In this document: one piece after another, positions 29,943 through 39,283 of the stretch
How the letters are laid out: each line of letters opens with the position of its first letter
How positions within the stretch are numbered: position 1 is the first letter of the stretch
NCBI RefSeq assembly: GCF_004367745.1
Contig: NZ_CP037993.1
Span: 4,464,001 to 4,528,000 of the forward strand
DNA: 64,000 nt
Reading direction: 5' to 3'
Source of the DNA: Herbaspirillum huttiense
GTDB lineage: Bacteria; Pseudomonadota; Gammaproteobacteria; Burkholderiales; Burkholderiaceae_D
Translations under genes and position numbers: made by a program
Notes under the pieces: generated by a model
Databases searched by the model: none
Seen by the model: only the letters and a program-made list of their open reading frames with translations
Told to the model about the DNA's origin: nothing

Positions 29943-30818
29943 ATGGACCACACCAACCCGCCCGCATCCACCGTCGGACATTCGCCGGAAAGTTCTCCCC
30001 TGGGCAAGAGCTCGGAATATCCGACGCATTACGATCCGAGCCTGCTGTTCCCGATTCCGCGCGCGCCCAAGCGCGCCGAATTGCAGATCAGCGGCACCCT
30101 GCCCTTCTTCGGCGTGGACCTGTGGACGGCTTATGAAATCTCCTGGCTGAACCTGCGCGGCAAACCCCAGATCGCCATCGCCACCTTCATGGTGCCGGCC
30201 GATTCGCCCAACATCATCGAGTCGAAGTCATTCAAGCTATATCTGAACTCCTTCAACCAGGAACGTCTGGAAAGCGCCGACGAACTGATCACCAAGATGC
30301 GCACCGACCTGTCGGCCGCCGCCGGCGCCAGCGTGCAGGTGACGCTGACCGAATCCTCGCAGTTCGGACAGATGCAGTTTGGTGAACTCTCGGGCCTGCT
30401 GCTGGACCGGCTCGATGTGGAAATCGAACCGGCCACCGGCGCGGCCCATCCCGACGGCAGCCTGCTGCGTGCCAATACCGACGAAGCCACGGTGGAAGAA
30501 AACCTGGTGTCGCACCTGCTCAAGTCCAACTGCCCGGTGACCAGCCAGCCCGACTGGGGCAGCGTGCAGATCCAGTACGTGGGCGCGCCCATCGACCAGG
30601 AACGGCTGCTGAAGTACATCATCGGATTCCGCGAACACAATGAATTCCACGAGCAATGCGTGGAACGCATCTTCACCGACATCCTGCGCCACTGCAAACC
30701 GCAGAAGCTGGCGGTCTACGCTCGCTACACGCGGCGCGGCGGGCTGGACATCAATCCCTGGCGCAGCAATTTCTCCAGCGCCAAGCCCCCTTCGCAACTG
30801 CGCAACGCGCGCCAGTAA
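29943..30818 (+). CDS. queF: NADPH-dependent 7-cyano-7-deazaguanine reductase
   Basis: The 291-aa enzyme reduces preQ0 to preQ1 in queuosine synthesis. It is the long bimodular QueF. The NADPH-binding QueF motif [13 protein letters not shown] (residues 93-105) sits in the N-terminal half. The catalytic Cys197 and Asp204 are in [12 protein letters not shown]. Conserved [14 protein letters not shown] near residue 233 is also seen. These positions agree with the E. coli enzyme shifted by seven residues. GGAG lies about 8 nt upstream of the ATG. It follows ilvA on the same strand; no preQ1 riboswitch is evident in the short gap. Confidence 0.96.
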   Translation: MDHTNPPASTVGHSPESSPLGKSSEYPTHYDPSLLFPIPRAPKRAELQISGTLPFFGVDLWTAYEISWLNLRGKPQIAIATFMVPADSPNIIESKSFKLYLNSFNQERLESADELITKMRTDLSAAAGASVQVTLTESSQFGQMQFGELSGLLLDRLDVEIEPATGAAHPDGSLLRANTDEATVEENLVSHLLKSNCPVTSQPDWGSVQIQYVGAPIDQERLLKYIIGFREHNEFHEQCVERIFTDILRHCKPQKLAVYARYTRRGGLDINPWRSNFSSAKPPSQLRNARQ

Positions 30819-31137
30819 GCGTCGACAATTCATCCCTGCAGGCTGTTCTCCGTGGTGCCAACACCACGGAGTGTCAGCAAATTGTTACAAAATCTTGCGA
30901 CCAGCGGTGTCGTTGTCCCGTGGGGACAGCCATGGCCGCCATGATTTGGTAACATCTTGCGCTTCAGCAAGATCCACCTAGCGGGATATTTTTGCCACGA
31001 TGGCAGTCCACACAAGCTGTGGATGAGCTGGCCGGCGACTCGCCTTTTGCCTGTTCCGTGGTCACCGAGCCGCCTGCACATCCCCTCGCTTACCCACTTG
31101 CCGTCGCGTTTTTTTGCTTTTCCCTTCAATAACAACC
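30819..31137. other. Intergenic region queF-pagP with two hairpins
   Basis: CTCCGTGGTG-CCAA-CACCACGGAG (30848-30871) is a perfect 10-bp hairpin 30 bp past the queF stop, without a T run. ATCTTGC-GCTTCA-GCAAGAT (30954-30973) is a second stem. An ATCTTGCG element occurs twice about 60 bp apart, each time after a TTGTTACAAA or TTGGTAACA segment. No ORF is convincing here. The region should hold the queF 3' end and the pagP promoter, but no clear sigma-70 hexamer pair could be assigned. Confidence 0.5.
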
Positions 31138-31752
31138 ATGAAAACCACCACCCAGCTCCGGTGCCAGGCCGAAACCTTCACTTTTGGCGCGATATTGCGC
31201 AAAGCCGCCCTCGTCTCTGCCGCCACCTTGGCCCTGGCCCCTGCCGCCCACGCCGAAGACAACCAGTACAGCCTCTGGCAGCAAACCAAGGACCACGCCT
31301 CCAGGATCTGGAACCAGGGCGATGACGCCATCTACCTGTCCGGCGTGGCGCACCACGGCCGCAGCACCTACAGCCGCGACAAACTCAATGAACTCAACGA
31401 ACATGCCTGGGGTGCCGGTTACGGCAAGACCCTGCGCAACGAGCAGGGCAATGATGAATCCCTGTACGGCTTCGTGATCAAGGATTCGCACCGCCATCCG
31501 CAGTACATGGCCGGCTATGCCTATGAATGGGTATTCCCGATCGCCAAGACCGGGCTGGAACTGGGCCTGGGCGGCACGGCCATGCTGATGAGCCGCCAGG
31601 ATTACTTCAACAGCATCCCCTTCCCGGTACCGCTGCCGCTGGCCTCCATCGGTACGCAGAAGGCCAAGATCATGTTCGCCTACGTGCCGCGCCTGTCGGC
31701 CAACAAGAACAATGGCGACGTGCTGCTGATCTTCGGCCGCATCGAGATGTAA
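31138..31752 (+). CDS. pagP: Lipid A palmitoyltransferase PagP
   Basis: The 204-aa protein has a signal peptide ending AAHA near residue 39 and then an outer-membrane beta-barrel domain. It should move a palmitate chain from a phospholipid to lipid A. The catalytic residues of E. coli PagP correspond to H72 or H73 in SGVAHHGRSTY and D116/S117 in GFVIKDSHRHPQYMAGY. GLELGLGGTAMLMSRQDYF and the final GDVLLIFGRIEM match barrel strands of the family. It stands alone between hairpins, with ptsN 324 bp downstream. In other bacteria PagP is under PhoPQ or stress control; no PhoP box was recognised here. Confidence 0.9.
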   Translation: MKTTTQLRCQAETFTFGAILRKAALVSAATLALAPAAHAEDNQYSLWQQTKDHASRIWNQGDDAIYLSGVAHHGRSTYSRDKLNELNEHAWGAGYGKTLRNEQGNDESLYGFVIKDSHRHPQYMAGYAYEWVFPIAKTGLELGLGGTAMLMSRQDYFNSIPFPVPLPLASIGTQKAKIMFAYVPRLSANKNNGDVLLIFGRIEM

Positions 31753-31762
31753 TGCTCTTCAG

Positions 31763-31790
31763 CCCGCCGGTGCATGCCGGCGGGTCTGCT
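31763..31790 (+). terminator. Terminator after pagP
   Basis: CCCGCCGG, loop TGCATG, CCGGCGGG forms a perfect 8-bp GC stem followed by TCTGCTTT, about 10 nt after the pagP stop. The T tail is imperfect. Confidence 0.65.
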
Positions 31791-32076
31791 TTGCGGCATT
31801 CGTCCGGGCCGATGTGACCGGGCAACAGATGAGCCGCCCTTTCCTGCCGCGCTTTTTTCCACACATCGTCACACATCATCGCCAACCATCACGGCGTGAT
31901 ATCCCTTGCGGCAACTTGTTGCCAACGATCATCGATCTTTCGTATGAAACTCGTGGCAATTCGGGGTTTTCTGCCCGAAATCCCCTCCTGTTCAGCGCTT
32001 TCAAAGCCTTCCGGCATCGGCAAAGAAGCCTATAATCCTGCTCAAAGCTTCAGTCCGTAGCAATTCCTTGAGCGTC
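31791..32076 (+). promoter_or_regulatory. Intergenic region upstream of ptsN with a -10 box
   Basis: TATAAT at 32031-32036 lies 41 nt before the ptsN ATG, with no good -35 at 16-18 bp. TTCGGG-GTTTTCTG-CCCGAA (31960-31979) is a small dyad further up. No ORF is supported. The absence of rpoN and hpf genes here means that ptsN heads its own unit. Confidence 0.4.
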
Positions 32077-32550
32077 ATGACTAATCTCGCAAAAATCCTG
32101 TCTCCAGAAAACGTGGTTCTGGATCTGGAAGTGTCCAGCAAAAAAAGAGCTTTCGAACAAGCCGGCCTGACCTTCGAAAACAACAGCGGCATCGCGCGCT
32201 CCACCGTTTCCGAAAACCTGTTCGCACGAGAGCGTCTGGGTTCGACCGGACTGGGGCATGGCGTGGCCGTGCCGCACGGCCGCATCAAGGGCCTGAAGGC
32301 GCCGCTGGCGCTGTTCATGCGCCTGGCCGCACCGATTCCCTTCGAGTCGCCCGATGGTCAACCGGTCAAGCTGCTGGTGTTCCTGCTCATTCCCGACAAC
32401 GTGACACAGCAGCATCTGGAAATCCTCTCGGAAATCGCCGAGATGTTTTCCGACGATGCCTTCCGCAATGAACTCACCGTCGAGTCCGACCCTGCCGTGG
32501 TGCATGCCCGCATCGTGACCTGGCAGACCTCGATGGAAAAAGCCGGCTGA
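32077..32550 (+). CDS. ptsN: Nitrogen-regulatory PTS EIIA component
   Basis: The 157-aa PTS EIIA-2 domain is phosphorylated on H67 in GHGVAVPHGRI, equivalent to His73 of E. coli PtsN. It receives phosphate from the PtsP-NPr chain and signals nitrogen, potassium and envelope status by binding partners rather than by sugar import. The N-terminal LAKILSPENVVLDLEVSSKK and the C-terminal helix typical of EIIA-Ntr are present. ATG at 32077 is taken over a TTG three codons upstream. hprK follows 72 bp later and rapZ after that, the betaproteobacterial order. Confidence 0.95.
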   Translation: MTNLAKILSPENVVLDLEVSSKKRAFEQAGLTFENNSGIARSTVSENLFARERLGSTGLGHGVAVPHGRIKGLKAPLALFMRLAAPIPFESPDGQPVKLLVFLLIPDNVTQQHLEILSEIAEMFSDDAFRNELTVESDPAVVHARIVTWQTSMEKAG

Positions 32551-32622
32551 GGCCGGCACAATCAGGCTGCACCAAGCCGGCGGCAATTCCGCACCCTATT
32601 CTGTGAGCAGATCCGGATCTCC

Positions 32623-33561
32623 ATGCCCAATTATTCCGCGTTGTCGATTCAGCAGCTGTACGAAGAAAACCGTGAATCCCTGCAACTGGGCTGGTTCGCC
32701 GGCTTCCCCGGCGGCGAGCGCCTGATCTCGGGCGATGCCGTCTCGGCCTCCGACCAGGTCGGCCACCTGAACCTGATCCACCCCGGCCGCCTGCAGGTCT
32801 TCGGCCATCAGGAAATCGAGTACTACAACCGCCTCTCCAACACTTCGCGCGCCTACCAGACCGCCGAACTGGTGGCCGGTGAGCCGCCCGCCTTCATCAT
32901 CGCGCAAGGCCTGTCGACCCCGCCCGATATCCTGGCCGTGTGCGATGAAAAGAACATCCCGCTGTTTTCCACGCCGTTGCCGGCCGCGCAGGTGATCGAT
33001 TATCTGCGCGTGTATCTCTCCAAGAAACTGGCGCAGCAGATCACCATGCACGGCGTGTTCATGGACGTGCTGGGCGTGGGCGTGTTGATCACCGGTGAAT
33101 CGGGACTGGGCAAGAGCGAACTGGGTCTTGAACTGATCTCGCGCAGCCACGGCCTGGTGGCCGATGATGCGGTGGAGTTCGCGCGCATCGCGCCCAACAT
33201 GATCGAGGGCCGCTGCCCGCCGTTGTTGGCCAACCTGCTGGAAGTGCGCGGCCTGGGTCTGCTGGACATCAAGGCCATCTTTGGCGAGACCGCCGTGCGC
33301 CGCAAGATGCGCCTGAAGCTCATCGTCCACCTGGTCCGCCGCAGCACACTGGAAGAAAACTACGAGCGCCTGCCGCTGGATGCGCAATATGAAGAAGTAC
33401 TGGGCCTGCCGATCCGCAAGGTGGTCATTCCCGTGGCGGCCGGCCGCAACATCGCGGTGCTGCTCGAAGCCGCCGTGCGCAACACCATCCTGCAACTGCG
33501 CGGCATCGATACCCTCAAGGAATTCATCGAGCGCCAGCGGCGCGCCATGAACGGCGAATAA
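32623..33561 (+). CDS. hprK: HPr kinase/phosphorylase
   Basis: The 312-aa bifunctional enzyme phosphorylates and dephosphorylates a seryl residue of HPr. The N-terminal domain is about 130 residues. The kinase domain holds Walker A GESGLGKS (158-165) and ADDAVEF, and the C-terminal signature [16 protein letters not shown] lies near residue 205. In betaproteobacteria, which lack sugar PTS permeases in many species, HprK and PtsN form a regulatory phosphorelay. The ATG is preceded by a weak GGAT. It is flanked by ptsN and rapZ, probably one operon. Confidence 0.96.
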   Translation: MPNYSALSIQQLYEENRESLQLGWFAGFPGGERLISGDAVSASDQVGHLNLIHPGRLQVFGHQEIEYYNRLSNTSRAYQTAELVAGEPPAFIIAQGLSTPPDILAVCDEKNIPLFSTPLPAAQVIDYLRVYLSKKLAQQITMHGVFMDVLGVGVLITGESGLGKSELGLELISRSHGLVADDAVEFARIAPNMIEGRCPPLLANLLEVRGLGLLDIKAIFGETAVRRKMRLKLIVHLVRRSTLEENYERLPLDAQYEEVLGLPIRKVVIPVAAGRNIAVLLEAAVRNTILQLRGIDTLKEFIERQRRAMNGE

Positions 33562-33668
33562 GCCGGACAAGCCGGACGCAATTTTCCCGCTCGTCGGGAA
33601 AACTTTCGGTGGCGCGTTGGCCTACCCGTGCCGCCACGCAGGCACGGGTGATGCGTTATGATTCCGCC

Positions 33669-34535
33669 ATGCGAATCGTTCTGATCACCGGCATTTCCGG
33701 CTCCGGCAAATCGGTAGCACTTCACGTGCTGGAAGACGCTGGCTATTTCTGCGTCGACAATCTCCCGCCCTCCCTGCTGTGCGACCTGGTGCAGACCCGC
33801 ATCAAGGAAGGTGCAAGCATGCTGGCCGTGGCCACCGATGCCCGCAGTGCCGATTCACTGGCCACGCTGCGCACCGACATCGAGCAGTTGCGCGCCGATG
33901 GCCATGACGTCAAGGTGTTCTTCCTGACCGCCTCCGACGAAACCCTCATCACCCGCTTCTCCGAGACACGCCGCAGCCATCCGCTGTCGCACCGCCTGCT
34001 GCCGGGCCGCCCGACCTCATCGGACCGCCTGACCCTGACCGAGTGCATCGCGCTGGAAAAGGACATGCTGGGCGACCTGCAAGACATCGGCCTGGTCATG
34101 GACACCTCACAGCTCAGCTCCAACAAGCTGCGCCGCTGGGTCAAGGACCTGGTGGACCTGGAACGCTCGCCGCTGACCCTGCTCATCGAATCCTTCGGCT
34201 TCAAGCACGGCCTGCCGCTGGATGCCGACCTGGTGTTCGACGTGCGCATGCTGCCCAATCCGCACTATGACGCCGAACTGCGCCCGCTGACCGGACGCGA
34301 TGCGCCGGTGATCGAGTTCCTGGTGGCCTATCCGGAAGTGGCCGAGATGTACAACGACATCCGCGGCTTCGTCGAAAAGTGGCTGCCCTCCTTCAAGAAC
34401 GACAACCGCAGCTATCTCACCGTGGCCATCGGCTGCACCGGTGGCCAGCATCGTTCGGTCTATCTGGCTGAACAACTGGCCAGTCATTTCCGCGCCACTG
34501 AACAGGTGGTGTGCAGGCATCGCCAACTGAACTGA
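33669..34535 (+). CDS. rapZ: RNase adapter RapZ (nucleotide-binding)
   Basis: The 288-aa protein begins MRIVLITGISGSGKS, with Walker A GISGSGKS at residues 8-15. The C-terminal domain has the RapZ signatures VFDVRMLPNPHYD, LRPLTGRDAPV and the final IGCTGGQHRSVYLAEQLA. In E. coli RapZ binds the sRNA GlmZ and guides RNase E to adjust glucosamine-6-phosphate synthesis. The RNA partner in this organism is not known. The open frame extends 20 codons upstream without support, and the family start is used. A 22-bp repeat array begins at its stop codon. Confidence 0.95.
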   Translation: MRIVLITGISGSGKSVALHVLEDAGYFCVDNLPPSLLCDLVQTRIKEGASMLAVATDARSADSLATLRTDIEQLRADGHDVKVFFLTASDETLITRFSETRRSHPLSHRLLPGRPTSSDRLTLTECIALEKDMLGDLQDIGLVMDTSQLSSNKLRRWVKDLVDLERSPLTLLIESFGFKHGLPLDADLVFDVRMLPNPHYDAELRPLTGRDAPVIEFLVAYPEVAEMYNDIRGFVEKWLPSFKNDNRSYLTVAIGCTGGQHRSVYLAEQLASHFRATEQVVCRHRQLN

Positions 34536-34620
34536 CAGGTGCGCGCTTCCGAAGTGTCAGGTGCGGGGACTTGAAGTGTCAGGTGTGAGACCCGCAACTG
34601 TCAGGTGAACTGTTCAGGCA
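34533..34620. repeat. 22-bp tandem repeat, four copies, between rapZ and mutY
   Basis: TGACAGGTG at 34533 and TGTCAGGTG at 34555, 34577 and 34599 recur at an exact 22-bp period. The intervening bases are partly conserved in copies 1-2 (CTTCCGAAG, ACTTGAAG). The array spans the rapZ stop codon and reaches the mutY stop codon on the other strand. The period equals two DNA turns, so the cores would face the same side. No function is assigned. Confidence 0.8.
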
Positions 34621-35756
34621 CTGGCCAGCAGATCGTCCGCCCGCAAGACCCCCAGCAAGAGTTTCTTGACCGGTGCCGGCAAGGGCGCATCGGCCAGATT
34701 GCGCGCCGGATACCACACCAGCCCGCCTTCGGCGATGCGATGGCTGCGGTTCTTCAGGGCAACCTGGAACGGTGCCACATGCAGCTTGAAGTGCGTGAAG
34801 ACGTGCGAGAACGGCTGCAGCTTGCGGCAGCCATCGAGCTCGCCATAGGGCGCCACCACGGTGCGCACGGCAATGTCGAAGTGTTCGGCATTGCCGACGC
34901 CGATTTCCGGCAGCGACAGCAGGCCGCCCCAGATGCCGCTGTCGGGGCGCTGCTCCAGCAGCACATCCTCGCCCTGGGTGATGACCAGCATCACCGTTTC
35001 CTTTTCCGGCACGGCTTTCTTCGGTTTGCTCACCGGCAGTTCGGCCACGCGATCCTCGGCCAGCGCCACGCAGCGTCCGGCCAGCGGACAGCGCGTGCAA
35101 GCCGGCTTGCCGCGCACGCACAGCGTCGCGCCCAGGTCCATCAGGCCTTGGGTGTAGGACTCGATATCCTCTTCCGGCAGCAGGGCCACCGCGCGCAGCC
35201 ACAGCTGGTCTTCGACCGGCTTGGCACCGGGATAGCCATCCACTCCGAACACGCGCGCAAAGACGCGCTTGACGTTGCCGTCGAGGATGGCCGCGCGGCG
35301 TCCATAGGAAAAGGCGGCGATGGCGGCTGCAGTTGAACGCCCGATGCCGGGCAGGTCGGCCAGCAGCGCCGGATCGTCCGGGAAGCGGCCACCGTATTCA
35401 GCCACCACCCGCTGCGCGCACTTGTGCAGATTGCGCGCGCGCGTGTAGTAGCCCAGGCCGCTCCACAGCGCCATCACGTCCTCCGAGGGGGCGGCGGCCA
35501 GCGCGAAGACATCCGGACAGCGCTCCAGGAAGCGCTGGTAATACGGAATCACGGCAGCGACCTGCGTCTGCTGCAGCATGATCTCTGAGAGCCACACGCG
35601 ATAGGCATCGCGCGTGTTCTGCCAGGGCAGCTTGTGACGGCCATGCTGCTTCTGCCAGGCGATGACCTCCGCCGAAAAGGAGGGATCTTCATACTGCGCG
35701 CCCGCGTTCTCGGCGGTGGACGCCTTCTTGCGGCGCGATTCGACAAGTCCCTTCAT
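34614..35756 (-). CDS. mutY: A/G-specific adenine glycosylase
   Basis: The 380-aa base-excision-repair enzyme removes adenine mispaired with 8-oxoguanine. The catalytic Glu is in [12 protein letters not shown], the helix-hairpin-helix is [12 protein letters not shown], and the catalytic Asp is in ILDGNVKRV. The 4Fe-4S cluster is bound by [17 protein letters not shown] (C-x6-C-x2-C-x5-C). The C-terminal NUDIX-like 8-oxoG recognition domain spans about residues 235-360. It overlaps the end of mutM by four bases (ATGA), so the two GO-system enzymes are co-translated. It carries a roughly 25-residue polar N-terminal extension. Confidence 0.96.
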   Translation of the reverse strand: MKGLVESRRKKASTAENAGAQYEDPSFSAEVIAWQKQHGRHKLPWQNTRDAYRVWLSEIMLQQTQVAAVIPYYQRFLERCPDVFALAAAPSEDVMALWSGLGYYTRARNLHKCAQRVVAEYGGRFPDDPALLADLPGIGRSTAAAIAAFSYGRRAAILDGNVKRVFARVFGVDGYPGAKPVEDQLWLRAVALLPEEDIESYTQGLMDLGATLCVRGKPACTRCPLAGRCVALAEDRVAELPVSKPKKAVPEKETVMLVITQGEDVLLEQRPDSGIWGGLLSLPEIGVGNAEHFDIAVRTVVAPYGELDGCRKLQPFSHVFTHFKLHVAPFQVALKNRSHRIAEGGLVWYPARNLADAPLPAPVKKLLLGVLRADDLLASA

Positions 35757-36574
35757 TTCTGGCAGCTCACGCAGTAGAAGGTGGAGCGCTGGCCCTGCTT
35801 GATCTGGCGGATCGGTGCCGCGCAGATGCGGCAGGGCTCGCCGGTACGGTTGTAGACGAAATAATTCTGCTGGAAGTAACCCGACTGACCGTTGACTGCA
35901 ATGAAGTCGCGCAGCGTGCTGCCGCCCTGCTCGATGGCGGCGGCCAGCGTCTCGCGGATGGCTTCGGCCAGGCGCTCATAGCGCGCCAGACTGATCTTGT
36001 ACGCCGGGGTCTTGGGATTGATGCGGGCCTTGAACAGGCTTTCCGACGCATAGATGTTGCCGACCCCGACCACGATGTCGCCCGCCAGCAGCACCTGCTT
36101 GATGGGCGCGCTGCGGCCGCGCGTCTGGTTGAACAGCTCGCGCGCGCTGAACTTGTCTTCCAGCGGCTCCAGCCCCAGGCTGCGCAGCAGCAGGTGCTCT
36201 TCGATGTCGCCGTCGCTGAGGTCATGCCACAGGATGGCACCGAAGCGGCGCGGGTCGGTCATGCGCATGACCTGGCCGCCGACTTCGAGGTCGAAGTGGT
36301 CGTGCTTCTGCGGCGCGATGCCCGGCGGCAGGATGCGCAGGTGGCCGGACATGCCCAGGTGCACGATGAGCGTGCCATGGTCGAAATGGATCAGCAGATA
36401 TTTGCCGCGCCGCCCGGTGCTGCGGATCACGCGCCCGGCCAGCATGGTGTGCAAGCCCTCGGGGAAAGGCCAGCGCAGGCCGGTGTGGCGCAGTACGACG
36501 CCGCTGACGGTGCGCCCTTCCAAATGGGGCGCGACCCCGCGGCGGGTGACTTCGACTTCTGGTAATTCAGGCAT
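35753..36574 (-). CDS. mutM: Formamidopyrimidine-DNA glycosylase
   Basis: The 273-aa bifunctional glycosylase/AP lyase excises 8-oxoguanine. [13 protein letters not shown] gives the catalytic Pro2 and Glu3 after Met removal; the frame is open further upstream but Pro must be at position 2, which fixes the start. [13 protein letters not shown] is the helix-two-turn-helix DNA-binding region. The C-terminal zinc finger is [21 protein letters not shown] with its second pair CVSC, and it ends CQK. It overlaps mutY by 4 bp and is divergent from the TPR lipoprotein gene. Confidence 0.97.
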   Translation of the reverse strand: MPELPEVEVTRRGVAPHLEGRTVSGVVLRHTGLRWPFPEGLHTMLAGRVIRSTGRRGKYLLIHFDHGTLIVHLGMSGHLRILPPGIAPQKHDHFDLEVGGQVMRMTDPRRFGAILWHDLSDGDIEEHLLLRSLGLEPLEDKFSARELFNQTRGRSAPIKQVLLAGDIVVGVGNIYASESLFKARINPKTPAYKISLARYERLAEAIRETLAAAIEQGGSTLRDFIAVNGQSGYFQQNYFVYNRTGEPCRICAAPIRQIKQGQRSTFYCVSCQK

Positions 36575-36797
36575 GGGCTTGCGGATCGCGGTGATCCGGG
36601 AGGACGAGCAGGAAGCTGCATATGATAATGCACTTGCTGAAATCAAGACCTGAAGCCGCGTGTGCAACCTCGGGACAGAAGCTTGTCAAAGATGGATTAC
36701 ACTGCGTTATCCGTAGCATCGTCAGTCTCAATGCCGTCAGCAACGCCACGGTTGTTGCGCGTAAAATCGAACCTCTCCGAATCGTCAGGATGACATC

Positions 36798-38600
36798 TTG
36801 AAAAAAACCATCGCCCTCCTCACCAGTTCCCTGCTGCTGACTGCCTGCGCGAGCTTCCAGCAGCCCGGCGACAAGGCGAACGCCCAGGCGGCCACTGACC
36901 AGAAGACGGCTTCCTCCAAGCCGGCCAACCGCAAGAAAGCCCCCAAGGCCAAGGTCCAGCAGCAGGAAGACGCGCTGCCGGCCATGGAGCTGAGCGAGGA
37001 CATCCTTTACAAAGTGCTGACAGCCGAGATCGCCTTCCAGCGCGGCCAATGGCAATCGGCCTACGTGACCATGCTGGCCGCCGCCCAGCAGACGCGTGAC
37101 CCGCGCTTGGCCAAGCGCGCCGCCGAGATGGCCGTGGCCGCGCGCCAGGCCGGCGAAGCGCTGGTGGCGGTGCGCCTCTGGACCGAACTGGCACCGCATT
37201 CGGATGAAGCCCTGCAGAATTATCTGGGCCTGATCATGCTCTCGGACAGCGTCGACGAAATCGAACCGCTGCTCACCCAGCGCCTGGCCGATGCCGCCCC
37301 GCAGGCGCGCGGACCGATGCTGCTGCAGATCCAGCGTCTGCTGGCGCGGGCCAAGGACAAGCAGGCCAGCTATACCATCCTGCAAAACATCAGCAAGCCT
37401 TATGGCGACCTGATGGAGACCCATCTGGCCCTGGCCCAGGGTGCCTTCGGCATGGGCGATGGCGCCACCGCCCAGCGCGAAGCCGCCGCTGCGATGAAGA
37501 TCAAGCCCGATTCGGAACTGGCCGTGCTCACCGCCGCCCAGGTTGCCTCCAACAACAAGGATGCGACCAAGCTGGTGACCGATTTCCTGCGCAAGTATCC
37601 GGATGCGCGTGAAGTACGCGTGGCCTATGCCCGCAGCCTGGTCGAGCAGAAGGACTTCAAGCTGGCCCGCACCCAGTTCGAGACCCTGTTGAAGGAAGAC
37701 GGCGAAGACGCCACCACCCTCTTCGCGCTGGGCGTGCTCTCGGCCCAGACCGACCAGTTGAAGGATGCCGAATACTATCTGCAGCGCTACCTGCAGGTGC
37801 TCTCGGCCCAGCCCGAGGAAGACCGCGATCCCAGCCAGGCCCTGCTGCTGCTCTCGCGCATCGCCGAGGAGCGCCGCGACCTGGATTCGGCCCTGCGCTA
37901 TCTCGATCAGGCTGAGCCCGGCACCGAAGGCTATCTGAACATCCAGGTCCGGCGCGCCCAATTGCTGGCCCGCAAGAACGACATCGAAGGCGCGCGCAAG
38001 GCGCTGGAAGATGCGCAAGCCGAATCGACCAACGATGGCGAGCAGTTGCAATTGCTGCTGGCCGAATCGAGCCTGCTGCGCGATGCCAACCGCAACCAGG
38101 AAGCGGCCGACGTGCTCAAGGGCGGGTTGCAGCGCTTCCCCAACAATACCGACCTGCTCTACGACTATTCGATGGTCCTGGAAAAACTGGGCAAGTTCGA
38201 CGAGATGGAAAAGTCGCTGCGCCGCGTGATGCAGCTGGCGCCGGGCAACCAGCACGCGTACAACGCGCTGGGCTATTCGCTGGCCGATCGCAACATCCGC
38301 CTGCCGGAAGCGCTGGAACTGATCCAGAAGGCGGCCGACCTGGCCCCGGAAGATCCTTTCATTGCCGACAGCCTGGGCTGGGTGCTGTTCCGCATGGGCC
38401 GCGCCGAACAGGCCGAAACCCAGATGCGCCGCGCCTATGGCCTGCGCCCTGATGTGGAGATCGGCGTGCATCTGGGCGAAGTCCTGTGGACCAATGGCAA
38501 GCAGGACGAAGCCCGCAAGGTCTGGCGCGAAGTCAGCCTCAAGGAACCCAACAATGAAGTCCTGAAAAGCACGCTGTCGCGTCTCAATGTGAAGTTATGA
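36798..38600 (+). CDS. Tetratricopeptide-repeat lipoprotein
   Basis: The 600-aa protein starts MKKTIALLTSSLLLTACASF, a lipoprotein signal with lipobox LTAC (Cys17). The rest is a solenoid of TPR-type helices; clear units include YLGLIMLSDSVDEIEPLL, LFALGVLSAQTDQLKDAEYY and AYNALGYSLADRNIRLPEAL. It probably faces the periplasm from a membrane anchor as a protein-interaction scaffold. The start codon is TTG: AGGA is 8 nt upstream, and the next in-frame ATG is about 55 codons later, beyond the signal peptide. It overlaps lolB by 4 bp (ATGA). TPR proteins upstream of lolB are common in betaproteobacteria. Confidence 0.88.
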   Translation: MKKTIALLTSSLLLTACASFQQPGDKANAQAATDQKTASSKPANRKKAPKAKVQQQEDALPAMELSEDILYKVLTAEIAFQRGQWQSAYVTMLAAAQQTRDPRLAKRAAEMAVAARQAGEALVAVRLWTELAPHSDEALQNYLGLIMLSDSVDEIEPLLTQRLADAAPQARGPMLLQIQRLLARAKDKQASYTILQNISKPYGDLMETHLALAQGAFGMGDGATAQREAAAAMKIKPDSELAVLTAAQVASNNKDATKLVTDFLRKYPDAREVRVAYARSLVEQKDFKLARTQFETLLKEDGEDATTLFALGVLSAQTDQLKDAEYYLQRYLQVLSAQPEEDRDPSQALLLLSRIAEERRDLDSALRYLDQAEPGTEGYLNIQVRRAQLLARKNDIEGARKALEDAQAESTNDGEQLQLLLAESSLLRDANRNQEAADVLKGGLQRFPNNTDLLYDYSMVLEKLGKFDEMEKSLRRVMQLAPGNQHAYNALGYSLADRNIRLPEALELIQKAADLAPEDPFIADSLGWVLFRMGRAEQAETQMRRAYGLRPDVEIGVHLGEVLWTNGKQDEARKVWREVSLKEPNNEVLKSTLSRLNVKL

Positions 38601-39220
38601 GCAAAACACGCGCTTTTCCGGGGGCTGCTGCCCTCTGCCTGGCCGCTCTGCTCGGCGGTTGCGCCACGGTGTCGCAGGATGCCGTAGCGCCGGACACCAC
38701 CGCGCCGGCTTACCAGTCCAGCATCGAGATCGATGGCCGCATCTCGGTGCAGTACGAGCAGGATGACCGTCCGCAATCGCTGCATGGCAGCTTCTTCTGG
38801 AAGCAGACTGCGCAGGAGCTGAACCTGGAGATGTTCTCGCCCTTGGGCCAGACGGTGGCCACCATCAACGTCAAGCCCGGCATCGCCACGCTGGTGCAGT
38901 CAGGCCGCGCACCGCAGGTGGCGGCCGATGTGGATGCCCTGGCCGCGCAATCGCTGGGCTGGCCGCTGCCGGTCTCGGGCATGCGCCAGTGGCTGCAGGG
39001 CAGCGGCATCGATGCCAGCGGCAAGCCCTTCGTGGCCAAGGCTGGCGAGAACGATGCCAGCTTCACCACCCGCGATGGCTGGCGCGTGACCTATGCCAAC
39101 TGGGAGAGCGATGCCGCCAGCGGCCAGACGCGCCCCAAGCGCATCGATCTCACCCGCAGCACGACGCAGGCCGGCAAGGTGGCGATCCGCATCGCCATCG
39201 ATGGCTGGAAGAAGCCTTGA
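38597..39220 (+). CDS. lolB: Outer-membrane lipoprotein receptor LolB
   Basis: The 207-aa lipoprotein has a signal with lipobox LLGGC (Cys at residue 22). The LolB domain follows with IDGRISVQYEQDDRPQSLHG, FFWKQTAQELNLEMFSPLGQ and WPLPVSGMRQWLQG, the last typical of the family. LolB accepts lipoproteins from LolA and inserts them in the outer membrane. Its ATG overlaps the stop of the TPR lipoprotein gene. It lies 63 bp before ispE, reproducing the conserved lolB-ispE-prs order. Confidence 0.94.
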   Translation: MSKTRAFPGAAALCLAALLGGCATVSQDAVAPDTTAPAYQSSIEIDGRISVQYEQDDRPQSLHGSFFWKQTAQELNLEMFSPLGQTVATINVKPGIATLVQSGRAPQVAADVDALAAQSLGWPLPVSGMRQWLQGSGIDASGKPFVAKAGENDASFTTRDGWRVTYANWESDAASGQTRPKRIDLTRSTTQAGKVAIRIAIDGWKKP

Positions 39221-39283
39221 TGGAATGCCTGATGGCAGAACCTGCACCGCGTTTGATCCACAACTGAAGAATTCGTACTGCGC

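Noticed and set aside
34533..34620. CRISPR-like spaced repeats between rapZ and mutY
   Set aside because: The conserved core is only 9 bp with 13-bp intervals; both are too short for CRISPR repeats and spacers.
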